From the NCBI GenBank assembly GCA_016180585.1, contig JACPAX010000042.1, forward strand, positions 1-39,743: a DNA stretch of 39,743 nt, read 5' to 3'. Position 1 is the first letter of the stretch. The number at the start of each line of letters is the position of its first letter. The position numbers and the translations under genes are program-made. The notes under the pieces are model-generated. The model was not told where the DNA came from. It saw only the letters and a list, made by a program, of their open reading frames with translations, and searched no databases. This DNA comes from Candidatus Omnitrophota bacterium (GTDB lineage Bacteria > Omnitrophota > Gorgyraeia > 2-02-FULL-51-18). Below, in pieces: positions 1 through 8,177 of this stretch.

Positions 1-116
1 ATTTCGTCAGCAACCTTGAAAGCGGTGTGCAGTGGAAGATCTGGAGCTAGCTCCAAAAGCTTGTCATTAGGAATTACTATTAATGTATCAACAAGGGCCT
101 CCATTTTTTCAAGGCC
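1..116 (-). pseudogene. FtsZ-like internal fragment at window edge
   Basis: Read on the minus strand from about 116 to 1, one frame gives a peptide containing [20 protein letters not shown] followed by an AFKVADEI-like end. This matches the conserved segment of the tubulin/FtsZ GTPase C-terminal subdomain (compare IPNDKLL in E. coli FtsZ). The APDLP...AFKVADE wording reminds me more of archaeal FtsZ, but that is an impression. The frame runs off the left edge. Upstream of about 116 the FtsZ likeness stops abruptly and a different frame, that of the membrane protein, takes over. The bases here are more AT-rich than in the neighbours. The fragment therefore looks joined on rather than being an intact gene. 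Confidence 0.6.
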
Positions 117-589
117 GACAATTGGAGGAGAGACGTGGGCGTAATGGACCCGTTGCCTGGCTTACGTGGGGAGGCCAGGTCCCACCACGTGTCTTCCATA
201 CCGGGCACGTAGATCACGCCGGTGAGGTGTTGGAGGCCAAACTCGGCCATTTCGTTGGCGACCCCGAGGACTGAGACAGCTATGATCGCGATCACGAGGA
301 ATCGCCGGCGCCTCATGTGAGGCATGCTTTCGCGTGCTGCGAGGAAACAAGCGAGCGTCACGGTGATGCCGCCGCCCACCACATGCAATACGCGATTTCC
401 CCACCAGGGATCCGGAATCGCATAGCTGAGCGCATATCCTATCGCACTTGCCGTCACGATGAGCAGCATCGACCCGAGGGCGCGCTTATCAATGTGCGCT
501 TCGCGGCTGATATTGAAAAAGCGCGGCAAGAAGAGCCGCATGGCGACATAGGCAATGCAAAGACCGATCGTCCTGCATACTTCCAGCAT
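80..589 (-). CDS. small integral membrane protein, C-terminus replaced
   Basis: The frame has 169 codons with about four hydrophobic segments (residues 8-20, 38-58, 65-85 and 97-113). After them comes NEMAEF and, about 20 residues later, EDTWWDLA. That order, an acidic N-E-x-x-E-F helix followed by a D-T-x-x-D-L motif, is seen in small uncharacterised membrane proteins of several bacteria, where the D-T-x-x-D-L motif is normally followed by a last membrane helix. Here the last 30 residues are polar and proline-rich and overlap the FtsZ-like fragment in another frame. The native gene probably ends in a junction near 120-180. The start at 589 is supported by an AGGGGGTG ribosome site about 5 bases upstream. 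I cannot assign a function. Confidence 0.5.
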   Translation of the reverse strand: MLEVCRTIGLCIAYVAMRLFLPRFFNISREAHIDKRALGSMLLIVTASAIGYALSYAIPDPWWGNRVLHVVGGGITVTLACFLAARESMPHMRRRRFLVIAIIAVSVLGVANEMAEFGLQHLTGVIYVPGMEDTWWDLASPRKPGNGSITPTSLLQLSALKKWRPLLIH

Positions 590-682
590 TTGGGCACCCC
601 CTATTTGATCTCAAAAGATCCTACTCATCCCATAAAGACATGGATCGTATTTAAAATCAAGAAAGCCTTCGATCATTCACGG

Positions 683-726
683 ACAGAAAAAGAAGTACCC
701 CGCGCCGAAGTAGTGGCGCGGGGTAC
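683..726 (-). terminator. Rho-independent terminator after the 737-1390 gene
   Basis: A perfect 12-bp GC-rich inverted repeat (695-706 with 715-726, 8-nt loop) lies 11 bases past the stop codon of the upstream gene. On the minus strand it is followed at once by a T-rich run (TTTCTTTTTCTG, 683-694). This is the classical stem plus U-tract layout and closes the single-gene unit 1460-683. Confidence 0.85.
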
Positions 727-736
727 GTGATCGGAA

Positions 737-1390
737 CTATGCCTCGATAAGGCTGACCGTGTTGTCCACGATGCGGAGGAAGAAGTCGGGTCGAAGCGGG
801 AGCGGGTCGCCCACGGCCTTCCCCCATTGATTCTTCAGCCGCGCCGTGATCGGCACGCCATTGGGCTGGAGGAGCGGGACACGCACCTCCATGTTGACGC
901 TTGCGGCATTCAGCCCCTCGATCGCCTCGCCGTCCTGGTAGAACGGATTGAGGAATGAGCGGACCCGCCAGAACGCGCTCTCGCAGATGTGCCGAAGCCC
1001 ATCGCGAGCCATGTTCCGCACCGCCTTGAAGTCGTCCGAAACTTCGGCGACCTCGCGGCGAACGAAAACGAAGCGAATCATATGGTACGTCCGCTTGCCT
1101 GCAGGATCCTTGCCGTCGAGGCGCTCCTCATGGAGCACATCCGCCAGCTCGTATCCCGCGGTTTCCAGTGCCGCTGGCATCTCGCGAAGCGAGCACTGCA
1201 AGGTGGGCTCGATCACGGGGATGCCCGCTACGGGATAGCTCTTGCGGGCCGCTCGTTTTTCGGGCGTCTCGCGACCCATCTCTATGAGCCAGTCCATGAG
1301 GCCCCTCGGGATGAATGTCGGTTTTGAAGAATTGAACTGGAGCATGACCATGCGGACATGCTCGCCCAATGGGAGTTTCTGTGCGGCCAC
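737..1390 (-). CDS. hypothetical protein, 217 aa, monocistronic
   Basis: I do not recognise this protein. It is soluble, with no signal peptide or membrane helix, and has mixed charge. It has a basic stretch near residues 44-50 and a C-terminal half rich in short beta-like segments. It starts with GTG at 1390, 6 bases after a strong AAAGGAGG ribosome site at 1397-1404. The gene has its own sigma70-type promoter (1432-1460) and a strong terminator (683-726), so it is very likely expressed as a single gene. It sits between release factor 1 and a small membrane protein. None of these neighbours relates to the glycan locus beyond 2.3 kb. It may come from a different genome than the rest of the window. 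Confidence 0.7.
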   Translation of the reverse strand: MAAQKLPLGEHVRMVMLQFNSSKPTFIPRGLMDWLIEMGRETPEKRAARKSYPVAGIPVIEPTLQCSLREMPAALETAGYELADVLHEERLDGKDPAGKRTYHMIRFVFVRREVAEVSDDFKAVRNMARDGLRHICESAFWRVRSFLNPFYQDGEAIEGLNAASVNMEVRVPLLQPNGVPITARLKNQWGKAVGDPLPLRPDFFLRIVDNTVSLIEA

Positions 1391-1431
1391 GATGGGCCTC
1401 CTTTTCTAGGTTACCTTATTGAACCAGGGAC

Positions 1432-1460
1432 ATTCTAACGCATTATTGTGTATTTGTCAA
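1432..1460 (-). promoter_or_regulatory. sigma70-type promoter for the 737-1390 gene
   Basis: On the minus strand a perfect -35 box TTGACA (1455-1460) is followed by a 17-base spacer and a -10 box TAGAAT (1432-1437), five of six consensus bases. The predicted start of transcription is near 1425, about 35 bases before the GTG start at 1390. The -35 box overlaps the TGA stop of the preceding prfA frame. Confidence 0.75.
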
Positions 1461-2308
1461 TCCTCATCCCCTGCTTCTTCGGTTCCCTCCGGGAGCTCAC
1501 CTGCGTCGGCTTTTGCCAAGGCCTCAAGGATCAGGTCGATCTTGCCGGCCATAATACCGGGGATATTGGACCATGATTGGCGGATGCGGTGATCGGTGAC
1601 GCGATCTTGGGGAAAATTGTACGTGCGGATCTTTTCGGAGCGGTCGCCCGTGCCGACCTGGGCCTTGCGGTCGGCGGAGCGCTCGCGATGTGCTTGCTCG
1701 TCTTGCATCTGCTGGAGGCGGCTCATGAGGAGCATCATCGCCTTCTCGCGGTTTTGCTGTTGGCTGCGCTCGGAGGTGCAGCGGACGTCGATGCCGGTCG
1801 GCTTGTGGATGAGGCGGACGGCTGTCTCGACTTTGTTTACATTTTGCCCACCTGCCCCGCCGGAGCGCGAGAATTCGATCTCGATATCGCCGGGATTCAC
1901 CTGGATCTTGACGTGTTTGTAGATCGGAAGGATCGCGACCGATGCGGTCGAGGTGTGCGTGCGACCGGCCTTTTCGGTGGCGGGGACGCGCTGTACGCGG
2001 TGTACGCCGGTCTCGAAGCGCAGGATGCGGTAGCAATCCTGACCCTTGATCTCGAACTGAGCCTCTTTGTAGCCGCCGACGCCTGCGCGCGATTCGTCGA
2101 GTACGCGCCATTTCCATCCGCGTGATTCGGCATAGCGTAGGTACATGCTCGCGAGCTCTTCGGCAAAGAGCGATGCCTCGTCGCCGCCGACACCTGCGCG
2201 GACCTCCACGACGATCTCGTTGGGCATCTCCTCTTCGGTGTCTCCGGTGCCGACGATGCGCGCGATCTCTTTCATGAGGGTGTCTTTTTGTTCGGCGATC
2301 TCCACCAC
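1457..2308 (-). CDS. prfA: peptide chain release factor 1, C-terminal about three quarters
   Basis: From about residue 166 of a 448-codon frame the protein is release factor 1. It has the RVPATE segment with the P-A-T codon-reading tripeptide of RF1 (RF2 has SPF), then the catalytic [10 protein letters not shown] loop carrying GGQ, which triggers peptidyl-tRNA hydrolysis on the ribosome at UAA/UAG. The charged helix and acidic tail end at the TGA at 1457. Domain 1 of RF1, roughly the first 80-90 residues, is missing. In its place the frame runs without a stop into the start of a B12-binding protein. Real RF1 is essential and about 350-360 residues long, so this is an incomplete copy made by a chimeric join near 2290-2310. 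The promoter of the next gene overlaps its stop codon. Confidence 0.85.
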   Translation of the reverse strand: MVEIAEQKDTLMKEIARIVGTGDTEEEMPNEIVVEVRAGVGGDEASLFAEELASMYLRYAESRGWKWRVLDESRAGVGGYKEAQFEIKGQDCYRILRFETGVHRVQRVPATEKAGRTHTSTASVAILPIYKHVKIQVNPGDIEIEFSRSGGAGGQNVNKVETAVRLIHKPTGIDVRCTSERSQQQNREKAMMLLMSRLQQMQDEQAHRERSADRKAQVGTGDRSEKIRTYNFPQDRVTDHRIRQSWSNIPGIMAGKIDLILEALAKADAGELPEGTEEAGDED

Positions 2309-2315
2309 GGCGTGC
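2285..2315 (-). other. chimeric junction between prfA and a B12-binding gene
   Basis: Around residues 164-173 of the joined frame the protein passes from [17 protein letters not shown], the end of a cobalamin-binding domain, into [17 protein letters not shown], the linker before RF1 domain 2. Both sides are good members of unrelated families and neither is complete. No known protein joins these two. The switch keeps frame and lies within a short stretch (about 2290-2310) that could serve as a shared word on both sides. Confidence 0.75.
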
Positions 2316-2803
2316 TCGGACTCTCCGCGAATCACAAGATCCAGCTCCTGGTGCTGCAATAAAATCTCGTCGTCCTTGGATGTGAAATGGGCCCCCTTGG
2401 CGACCGTCAGAATGGCGGGACTTATCTTCTTGGCAATCCGGCAGGCCGCCAGATCGTTGTGCACCGTCGGCGTGGTCACGCTGACAAGCAGCATGTCCGG
2501 CATAAAGTCGGCGATCTCCCGCTCCAGGTCCTCCCAACGGGCTTTTGAGGCCGCATAATCGGCAATTTTGCAAACCACCCGGATCTTTTCGAGCATCGCC
2601 GCCATATAGGCCAAATCAAGCGGTGCGCGGTTTGGCTGGGCGGTCATCCCCTCCACCGGGGCCTGGCAACGGTCGTCGCGCATGTAAACACCGGTCGGAG
2701 GGTAGATCAAGAATACTTTTTTAATTTTATCTGCGGCGGAGGGAGAAAGACCGTCAGTCGGCAAAACGGTACTTGATGAGAGTGTAGATGGCCTCAAAAC
2801 CAT
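2301..2803 (-). CDS. B12-binding radical SAM protein, N-terminal domain only
   Basis: Residues about 27-168 form a cobalamin-binding-like Rossmann domain of the type that precedes radical SAM domains. [11 protein letters not shown] begins it, [11 protein letters not shown] follows, then the [15 protein letters not shown] strand and loop and the [10 protein letters not shown] motif. The radical SAM half with its CxxxCxxC cluster site would follow but is replaced by release factor 1. The open frame begins at 2803 inside the upstream glycosyltransferase gene. The first 25 residues do not look like family sequence, so the true start is uncertain; a TTG near 2764 is possible, and no clear ribosome site was seen. 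The gene would be the last of the long glycan operon. A second protein of this class lies at 20435-22379. Confidence 0.65.
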
Positions 2804-3509
2804 GTCTCCAGCTGAGTTTTTTGCCTTCTTTGCGTGAACGCGGATGGTAAGTCACCGGCACTTCCGTGATACTGTAGCCGGCCTTGCGGACTTTGGCGGT
2901 AACCTCCGGACAGAACTCAAAACCACGGCACCGAAGGCTGATTTTTTCTAACACCTCTCTCTTGAAGGCTTTGTAGCAAGTCGCTTCATCGGTTATGTTA
3001 GCAGAGTACAAAACGTTTGCCAAGAAGTTTAAAAACTGAATACCGATAAAATGATGCAAATACCTGATTTCATAATGCGCTCCAAAAAAACGGTTACAGA
3101 ACCAGTGCCACACAAAAAGGTGGCGGTTGATGTTGCTAAAACGGGTCCCATAAACCACGCTCACCCCGGGGTTCCTGAATTCCCGGAAAATTTGAACGTA
3201 GTCCGATGGATTATATTCCAAATCGGCGTCCTGAATGATCACGATCTCGCCCTCCGCTCTTTTGAGCCCCGTTCGAATCGCGGAGCCCTTCCCCCTGTTT
3301 TCCGGGTGGCTCTCAAATTTAATGCCGGGATACGACGCCAATACCTTGGTCCGGATGATTTCACCCGTCCCGTCATTGGAAGCGTCGTCAACCAAAACAA
3401 CCTCTTTTTCCAAAGGAACTTCCATTACCCTTCGGATGAGTTCCTCAATGTTTCCGGCTTCGTTGTATACAGGGATAATGACCGAAAGCGGCGTCCGATA
3501 ATCGTTCAT
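2754..3509 (-). CDS. family 2 glycosyltransferase, dolichyl-P-mannose synthase-like
   Basis: This 251-residue GT2 enzyme has a GT-A fold. [17 protein letters not shown] is at residues 9-25, [12 protein letters not shown] follows, then [10 protein letters not shown] and the QDADLEYNP metal-binding DxD-type site near residue 93-101. Members of the DPM1-like subgroup move a sugar from a nucleotide donor to a polyprenyl phosphate on the cytoplasmic face. There are no C-terminal membrane helices, so it is the short soluble form. Its ATG overlaps the stop of the WecB-like gene by 4 nt (ATGA), a sign of translational coupling. The polyprenyl-sugar it would make could feed the GT-C enzyme encoded at 10906-12768. 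The donor sugar cannot be read from the sequence. Confidence 0.88.
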   Translation of the reverse strand: MNDYRTPLSVIIPVYNEAGNIEELIRRVMEVPLEKEVVLVDDASNDGTGEIIRTKVLASYPGIKFESHPENRGKGSAIRTGLKRAEGEIVIIQDADLEYNPSDYVQIFREFRNPGVSVVYGTRFSNINRHLFVWHWFCNRFFGAHYEIRYLHHFIGIQFLNFLANVLYSANITDEATCYKAFKREVLEKISLRCRGFEFCPEVTAKVRKAGYSITEVPVTYHPRSRKEGKKLSWRHGFEAIYTLIKYRFAD

Positions 3510-4621
3510 GATAAGCGCCTCTCAAGGATGCGGAGAATTCTCTGAGAAGCCCTTCCGTCTCCAAAAGGGTTTTCCCATCGTCGATCCCGCTCCATCATAT
3601 CCCGTGCGCATCTCAGAATATCCCCCGGGCGATACCCGGCAATGACATTGGCCCCCGCCGCGACGGTTTCGGGCCTTTCCGTCGAAGTGCGCAGCGTCAC
3701 GCAAGGAACGCGGAGAATACAGGCTTCTTCCTGCACGCCTCCCGAATCGGTCAGGATCAGGCGCGCGTCGGCTTCTAAACGCAGAAAATCCAGAAAACCA
3801 AACGGCGGCAGAACCCGCACATCCGCCGGCGGGGAAATGTGAAAAGTCTTCAGCATTTTTACCGTACGCGGGTGAGCCGGGAATAAAATGGGCATGCGAA
3901 GCTTCCGAGACACCTCTTCCAGGCCTTGGAGAATAGAGGCAAGACGCCCGCGGTCGTCGACATTTTCCTGGCGATGCAATGTCAAAAGGAAAAACCCCCG
4001 TTTCCTGGAAACGCCGAACGGCAAGGCGCCTAATTTTTTTCTGGCGAGCGCAAGGTTTTCACGCACGGCGTCTACAATCGTGTTCCCGGTGACAAAAATT
4101 TTCCCGGGATCCAGACCTTCCTGCTCCAATGTCCTTTGCGAGCCTTTCGTGGGAGCGAATAAATAATCCGAGACGTGGTCCGTCAAAATACGGTTGATTT
4201 CTTCCGGCATGCTGCGGTCGCGGCTCCGGAGACCCGCCTCCACATGGCCCAGATCAATCTCCGGGATTTTCGAAGCGGCCAGGGCGCCCGCAAGCACGGT
4301 ATTCGTGTCCCCCTGCACCAGCACCGCGCGTGGACACTCCTTAAGCAAAATCGTCTCTATAAGAGGCAGCATGCGGCCGACATGATGACCGTGACCCGTC
4401 GCGGGCGACTGGTGCACGGATAGCCGGTACTTCGGGTCGGGGAGCTCAAGTTCCTTAAAAAACAGGCGGTCCATGGGATATGAATAATGCTGGCCCGCGT
4501 GAAGGAGAAAATAAGACGCTCTGTGTTTCCTGAGCTGACGAATAAGCACGCTCAGCTTAATCACCTCGGGTCGCGTCCCCAAGATTACCGCGATGAACGG
4601 CCGTTTATTCCTGAATTTCAT
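3506..4621 (-). CDS. wecB: UDP-N-acetylglucosamine 2-epimerase, non-hydrolysing
   Basis: The enzyme interconverts UDP-GlcNAc and UDP-ManNAc in the cytoplasm. Family signatures appear in order: GTRPEVIK at the N-terminus, QGDTNT, GHVEAGLRS, NRILTDHVSDYLFAPT, TGNTIVDAV, LTLHRQENV, FPAHPRT, LTDSGGVQEEA and TERPET. Length (371 residues) is typical of WecB. The ATG at 4621 is chosen over an upstream in-frame TTG at 4636; either start overlaps the preceding glycosyltransferase gene. The 3' end overlaps the next gene by 4 nt. UDP-ManNAc could be a building block of the glycan. A hydrolysing NeuC/LegG-type epimerase was not seen in the window. Confidence 0.92.
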   Translation of the reverse strand: MKFRNKRPFIAVILGTRPEVIKLSVLIRQLRKHRASYFLLHAGQHYSYPMDRLFFKELELPDPKYRLSVHQSPATGHGHHVGRMLPLIETILLKECPRAVLVQGDTNTVLAGALAASKIPEIDLGHVEAGLRSRDRSMPEEINRILTDHVSDYLFAPTKGSQRTLEQEGLDPGKIFVTGNTIVDAVRENLALARKKLGALPFGVSRKRGFFLLTLHRQENVDDRGRLASILQGLEEVSRKLRMPILFPAHPRTVKMLKTFHISPPADVRVLPPFGFLDFLRLEADARLILTDSGGVQEEACILRVPCVTLRTSTERPETVAAGANVIAGYRPGDILRCARDMMERDRRWENPFGDGRASQRILRILERRLS

Positions 4622-5678
4622 TTTTAAAAATCTCAACCATTTGACGCGCGCACCGGGTCATCGAAAACTGTTTGGAGCGTTCCCATGCGTCCTTCGAAAG
4701 GCGGTTTCTCAACAAAGAATCCTCGCAAAAACGATCCATCGCGTCCGCTATTTCTCCCGCATTTTCAGGGTCCACGAGAATCGCGGTGTCTCCGACCACC
4801 TCAGGAAGCGAAGTGCGATTCGAACAAATCCCGCTGACCCCGCAACTCATCGCTTCCAACGCCGGGAGGCCAAACCCCTCATAAAGCGAGATCATAACAT
4901 ATCCCCACGCCGCGTTATAGAGCGCGACGAGCTCCCGGCGGTCGATGTACCCCAGGAGCCTGACGTTCCGCTCAAGACCCCGCTCCTTCACAAACGCGCG
5001 CAGTAGGCGTTGGGTCCCGCCGTCCTTACCGACAATCACCAGAGAGAAACGGTTCTTCCCCCTTTGTCTGAGCATGTCGTAGGCCCGGAGTAAACACAAA
5101 TGATTCTTGCGCGGTTCCAGCGTGCCCACGCTGATCAAAAAAGGCGGTTCAATCCGCTGCCGAGCCAGGACGGAAGCGATGTCGGAAAGCTCTCCCGCCT
5201 TTTTGAAAGCGGCGTCAACTCCCAGAGGAACCACGCTCACGCGTCCGGCCGGAACCTTTAAGTATTTCTCGATGCCCCGTCTTGTCCACTCCGAGCTGGC
5301 AATCACCTTTCGGGCGCGGCGTACCGCCGCCGGCAGCCATACGGACCAATAAAAAGCGGAAAAACCCCGCTGATTACCGGGGAAAGCGATCCCGATCAAG
5401 TCGTGCACCGTCACAACCGAGGGAACGCTGCCGAGGATTGGAGGCGCAAAACCGGGGCTGTAAAGAAAATCGGGCTTGTCGATCCAGGTCTTGAGCGGAA
5501 GCTCGATGGATTCCCAAAAGATGCGTTCCGGGGCGCTCAGATCGTCCTTGGGGCGGCTGTAAAACAGCCACTCGATCTCAGGCGCTTCTTCCCTGATCGC
5601 CTCGACAAGATTCTGCGCCGCCACGCCGATTCCGGTTTTCTTCCCCCGCACGGACTGATAATCCACCGCAATTTTCAT
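4605..5678 (-). CDS. family 4 glycosyltransferase (GT-B)
   Basis: This 357-residue GT-B retaining glycosyltransferase has KKTGIGVAAQNL at the N-terminus (acceptor domain, glycine-rich loop). VTVHDLIG follows near residue 90, then the hinge motif SVGTLEPRKNH and the donor-site EGFGLPALEAMSCG (the E-x7-E motif) near residue 265. It most likely adds a hexose or rhamnose-type sugar to the growing lipid-linked repeat unit at the inner face of the membrane. The 5' end overlaps the upstream GT2 gene by 4 nt (ATGA) and the 3' end overlaps wecB. Donor and acceptor are unknown. Confidence 0.9.
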   Translation of the reverse strand: MKIAVDYQSVRGKKTGIGVAAQNLVEAIREEAPEIEWLFYSRPKDDLSAPERIFWESIELPLKTWIDKPDFLYSPGFAPPILGSVPSVVTVHDLIGIAFPGNQRGFSAFYWSVWLPAAVRRARKVIASSEWTRRGIEKYLKVPAGRVSVVPLGVDAAFKKAGELSDIASVLARQRIEPPFLISVGTLEPRKNHLCLLRAYDMLRQRGKNRFSLVIVGKDGGTQRLLRAFVKERGLERNVRLLGYIDRRELVALYNAAWGYVMISLYEGFGLPALEAMSCGVSGICSNRTSLPEVVGDTAILVDPENAGEIADAMDRFCEDSLLRNRLSKDAWERSKQFSMTRCARQMVEIFKNEIQE

Positions 5679-6457
5679 GAGCCCGGGCTCTCATGACACT
5701 CGTCCTCTCTCCCAACGCGCCTCCGCGTCAACTCCCAGAATTTTGCCTGCTTCGCAAACTCATAATAACCGCTTAAGACGGAGAAGAAGAACCCTTCGCG
5801 GCCGTCCAAGAACCCGGCCCGGACAAACAACCGGTGCCCGATAACGGCAAGCGGCTTCCCTTTGAGTCGAGCGCCCGAAAAAGACGCTTTTTTTTCCTCA
5901 AGAGTCCTCGCCTCAATCTGCGTGTAAAAGTTTAGCTTCTTCAGGTACGCCGACAACGAGGGCGTGGATTCATGAAAGAGCGGATTTTTCAACCGGGACG
6001 CCTCTCCCTCCAAGACCATTCTTTCATGGACCCGGCCTTCAAAGACGGCCTTCTCCCTCCTGACGAGCCGAAGCTGAAAATCCCCTCGGTTCGCGCCGTA
6101 CCGCATCCGGCGGCCGAATATCCTGTTTTCCCGTTTCAAATAATAAGAGTCCGCTTTTGGATTATCGAGAACCTCGCGGATCTCGGCCGCCAGAGACTCC
6201 GAAACAAATTCGTCGGCGTCCACCGAGAGAATCCATTGGCCGGTCGTTTTGGAAATTGCGAAATTTTTTTGGGAGGAAAAATCCCTGAAGGCTCTCAAGA
6301 AAACTTTCGCGCCAAGTTTTTCGGCGATGGCGGCCGTTCCGTCAGGACTTTCCGAGTCCACCACGACAAGCTCATTACAAAAAAACAGAGCGTTGAGGCA
6401 TTTTTCGATATTTTCCTTCTCATTATGGGTAATGATCACCGCCGAAAGCGTCGGCAT
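5675..6457 (-). CDS. family 2 glycosyltransferase, WaaE/KdtX-like
   Basis: The protein has 260 residues. SAVIITHNEKENIEKCL opens the GT-A fold, ELVVVDSESPDGT follows, and the metal site WILSVDADEFV is near residue 75-85. The ending with FHESTPSLSAYLKKLNFYT and a short amphipathic C-terminus is typical of the group containing WaaE/KdtX-type lipopolysaccharide-core glucosyltransferases, membrane-associated enzymes that act on inner-core-type sugars. The gene begins with TGATG coupling (1-nt overlap) to the preceding gene and overlaps the next by 4 nt. Substrate cannot be assigned. Confidence 0.88.
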   Translation of the reverse strand: MPTLSAVIITHNEKENIEKCLNALFFCNELVVVDSESPDGTAAIAEKLGAKVFLRAFRDFSSQKNFAISKTTGQWILSVDADEFVSESLAAEIREVLDNPKADSYYLKRENRIFGRRMRYGANRGDFQLRLVRREKAVFEGRVHERMVLEGEASRLKNPLFHESTPSLSAYLKKLNFYTQIEARTLEEKKASFSGARLKGKPLAVIGHRLFVRAGFLDGREGFFFSVLSGYYEFAKQAKFWELTRRRVGREDECHESPGS

Positions 6458-7392
6458 CAGACGCTCCCGAAAATTGTTTTATCCGGCACCGATCGGAGAA
6501 AACCGCCGGCCTTAAGTTTTGCCCGGCGACGCAGCGCTTCGGGGATAAGCGGCAAGGCCTGAAACAGGCCGATCGCCAACTCAGGTTTTCCCGATACTAA
6601 AGAATAGGAAGCTCTGGCCGGAATCCAGAACAGAAACCCCGCGAGGATCGTCCAGTCGCTCAAATTTTTCCACATAAAAAGAAACGTGTTTCTCCAGTTG
6701 ATGACAAGGGTCCCCTTTCGGCCAAACGCCCGGTGAAAACTTACTCCGCCTTCATGGAAAACAACGCTCTCCGGCTGATAAAGACATTTCCAGCCCCGCT
6801 TATAAGCCCGGAAACAAATGTCCGCGTCCTCCAGCCTGCCGGGCAGATAGAGCGGATCATAACCGCCCAGCTCAAGAAACTTTTTCTTATCAAACGCGCC
6901 GAATCCCCCCTGCAGCGTCAACGAGGGCGTATCGATCCCCTCCCGGTAACCGGGATAGCGGCAGCTTGCCCAATAAACGCCGTAACGGACGCCGCCCCTG
7001 GTTTTATTTCCCTCGTAGGTGATTCTGTCGTGACTCAAACACTTCGGCGTGACAAAAAAAACATCCTTGTCGGCGAGAAAGGGCCGTATCAGCGGGTCTA
7101 AAAAACCGGGGTCAACCGCAATATCGTTGTTCATAAAGACCAGGAGATCTTCCTCCAGGGTCGGCGCGACTTCGTTATAGGCGCAGAGGACCCGATTCTC
7201 CTTCATGGGGATCCAACCGACCCGCCCTCCCCACGACTCCACCACCCGCCGGCTCTTATCGGCGCTGGCGTTATCGATCACGCTAAGGCGGCTGGGAAAC
7301 CCCGCCTTTTCAACGGCCTCGACAAATGTCGGCAAATTCTTCGACAACAGATCGCCGCCGTTAAAATTGAGTATGAGGATATGCGCCCGCAT
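6457..7392 (-). CDS. family 2 glycosyltransferase, rhamnosyltransferase-like
   Basis: The protein has 311 residues. HILILNFNGGDLL opens the fold, SVIDNASADKS follows, then FMNNDIAVDPGFL with the ND/DID-type metal site near residue 90, GGFGAFDKKKF, and RLEDADICFRAYKRGW, which carries the ED-x-D catalytic region. This is the common GT2 layout of WbbL/RfbF-like transferases. A hydrophobic segment near residue 250 may anchor it to the membrane. An ATG at 7392 gives TGATG coupling to the upstream gene; a GTG one codon earlier at 7395 is the alternative. It likely adds one sugar of the repeat unit. Confidence 0.88.
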   Translation of the reverse strand: MRAHILILNFNGGDLLSKNLPTFVEAVEKAGFPSRLSVIDNASADKSRRVVESWGGRVGWIPMKENRVLCAYNEVAPTLEEDLLVFMNNDIAVDPGFLDPLIRPFLADKDVFFVTPKCLSHDRITYEGNKTRGGVRYGVYWASCRYPGYREGIDTPSLTLQGGFGAFDKKKFLELGGYDPLYLPGRLEDADICFRAYKRGWKCLYQPESVVFHEGGVSFHRAFGRKGTLVINWRNTFLFMWKNLSDWTILAGFLFWIPARASYSLVSGKPELAIGLFQALPLIPEALRRRAKLKAGGFLRSVPDKTIFGSV

Positions 7393-8177
7393 CACTTGGT
7401 CGCGGGGTAAGTCTTGTCAATTTTTTCGGTGATCACGCGCGCCCCCAGGACCGCGACCCACACGAGATTGGCGGCCAAGGCGTACCCCGCAAGAAGCGCC
7501 TGCAGGACCGGCTCCAAGAAAGGTCGGTTGCCCAAACCCACCGTAAAAATAAGAGCGGTCGCGATGGGAAGAAAAACAGGGAAGGTTGTCAGCTGATGGA
7601 TCAGCGAGAAGGCTGCCCGGAAAAAAGATTTGTTCTGATAGTCCCTCGGCCGGCCATAAGAATCGGGGACCGGGACCTTAAGGCGCCCCTGCCTAAGCCT
7701 TTGCAGAATCACCGCCGATTCGCAGAACATAACCGTCGTCATCATTAGGGATCCGTAAAACGCCGCGAACCCGACGGCAAGCCACTCCAAGCGCTCCCCC
7801 CCATGGCTCAGCCCGACGCCCAAACCCAGGAAAGCCAGCGGCGGAACAATCGCGTTGGCGATGGTATCAAAAAAAAGCCCCGTCGCGCGGACAAAATCTT
7901 TGGCCCTGGCCAGCTCACCGTCGACGTGGTCCAGAAGATACCAGCCGTTGACCAGAAGAATCCCCAGAAACCAATGCCCCGACGACAACGCCCAGGCCCC
8001 GCCGGCGCCAACCAGAATAGAAGACAAATTCACCCAGTAAGGAGACACCGGAAAGGGGCACAGGCAAGCCGTAATGTAGATCGAAATTCGCCGCATCACG
8101 TACCTGCCGTAAAAGGTGTCGGCGTGACGACGGGGTCCCTGCACTTTTTCCCGCAACTGGCGCGGCCAAAGAATCAT
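7392..8177 (-). CDS. CDP-alcohol phosphatidyltransferase family membrane protein, altered motif
   Basis: An integral membrane enzyme of 261 residues with about six hydrophobic segments. The signature D-x2-D-G-x2-A-R-x8-G-x3-D-x3-D is present at residues 83-108 (DHVDGELAR, then G, FFD) except that the last aspartate is asparagine (N108, codon AAC). That aspartate is proposed to be the catalytic base in this family. The family moves a phospho-alcohol group from a CDP-alcohol to an acceptor hydroxyl. The ATG at 8177 is chosen because it overlaps the APS kinase stop as ATGA and follows GGAAGGAG. It may add a phospho-alcohol to the glycan or lipid carrier, or be a variant with altered chemistry. 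Confidence 0.85.
   Translation of the reverse strand: MILWPRQLREKVQGPRRHADTFYGRYVMRRISIYITACLCPFPVSPYWVNLSSILVGAGGAWALSSGHWFLGILLVNGWYLLDHVDGELARAKDFVRATGLFFDTIANAIVPPLAFLGLGVGLSHGGERLEWLAVGFAAFYGSLMMTTVMFCESAVILQRLRQGRLKVPVPDSYGRPRDYQNKSFFRAAFSLIHQLTTFPVFLPIATALIFTVGLGNRPFLEPVLQALLAGYALAANLVWVAVLGARVITEKIDKTYPATK

Noticed and set aside
695-726. The 12-bp inverted repeat as an operator or mobile-element end
   Set aside because: It is followed by a T-rich tract in the right direction just after a stop codon, so a terminator explains it fully.
1457-2803. A genuine B12-sensing release factor
   Set aside because: RF1 domain 1 is missing, the B12 half is cut before its SAM domain, and both sides fit separate known genes.
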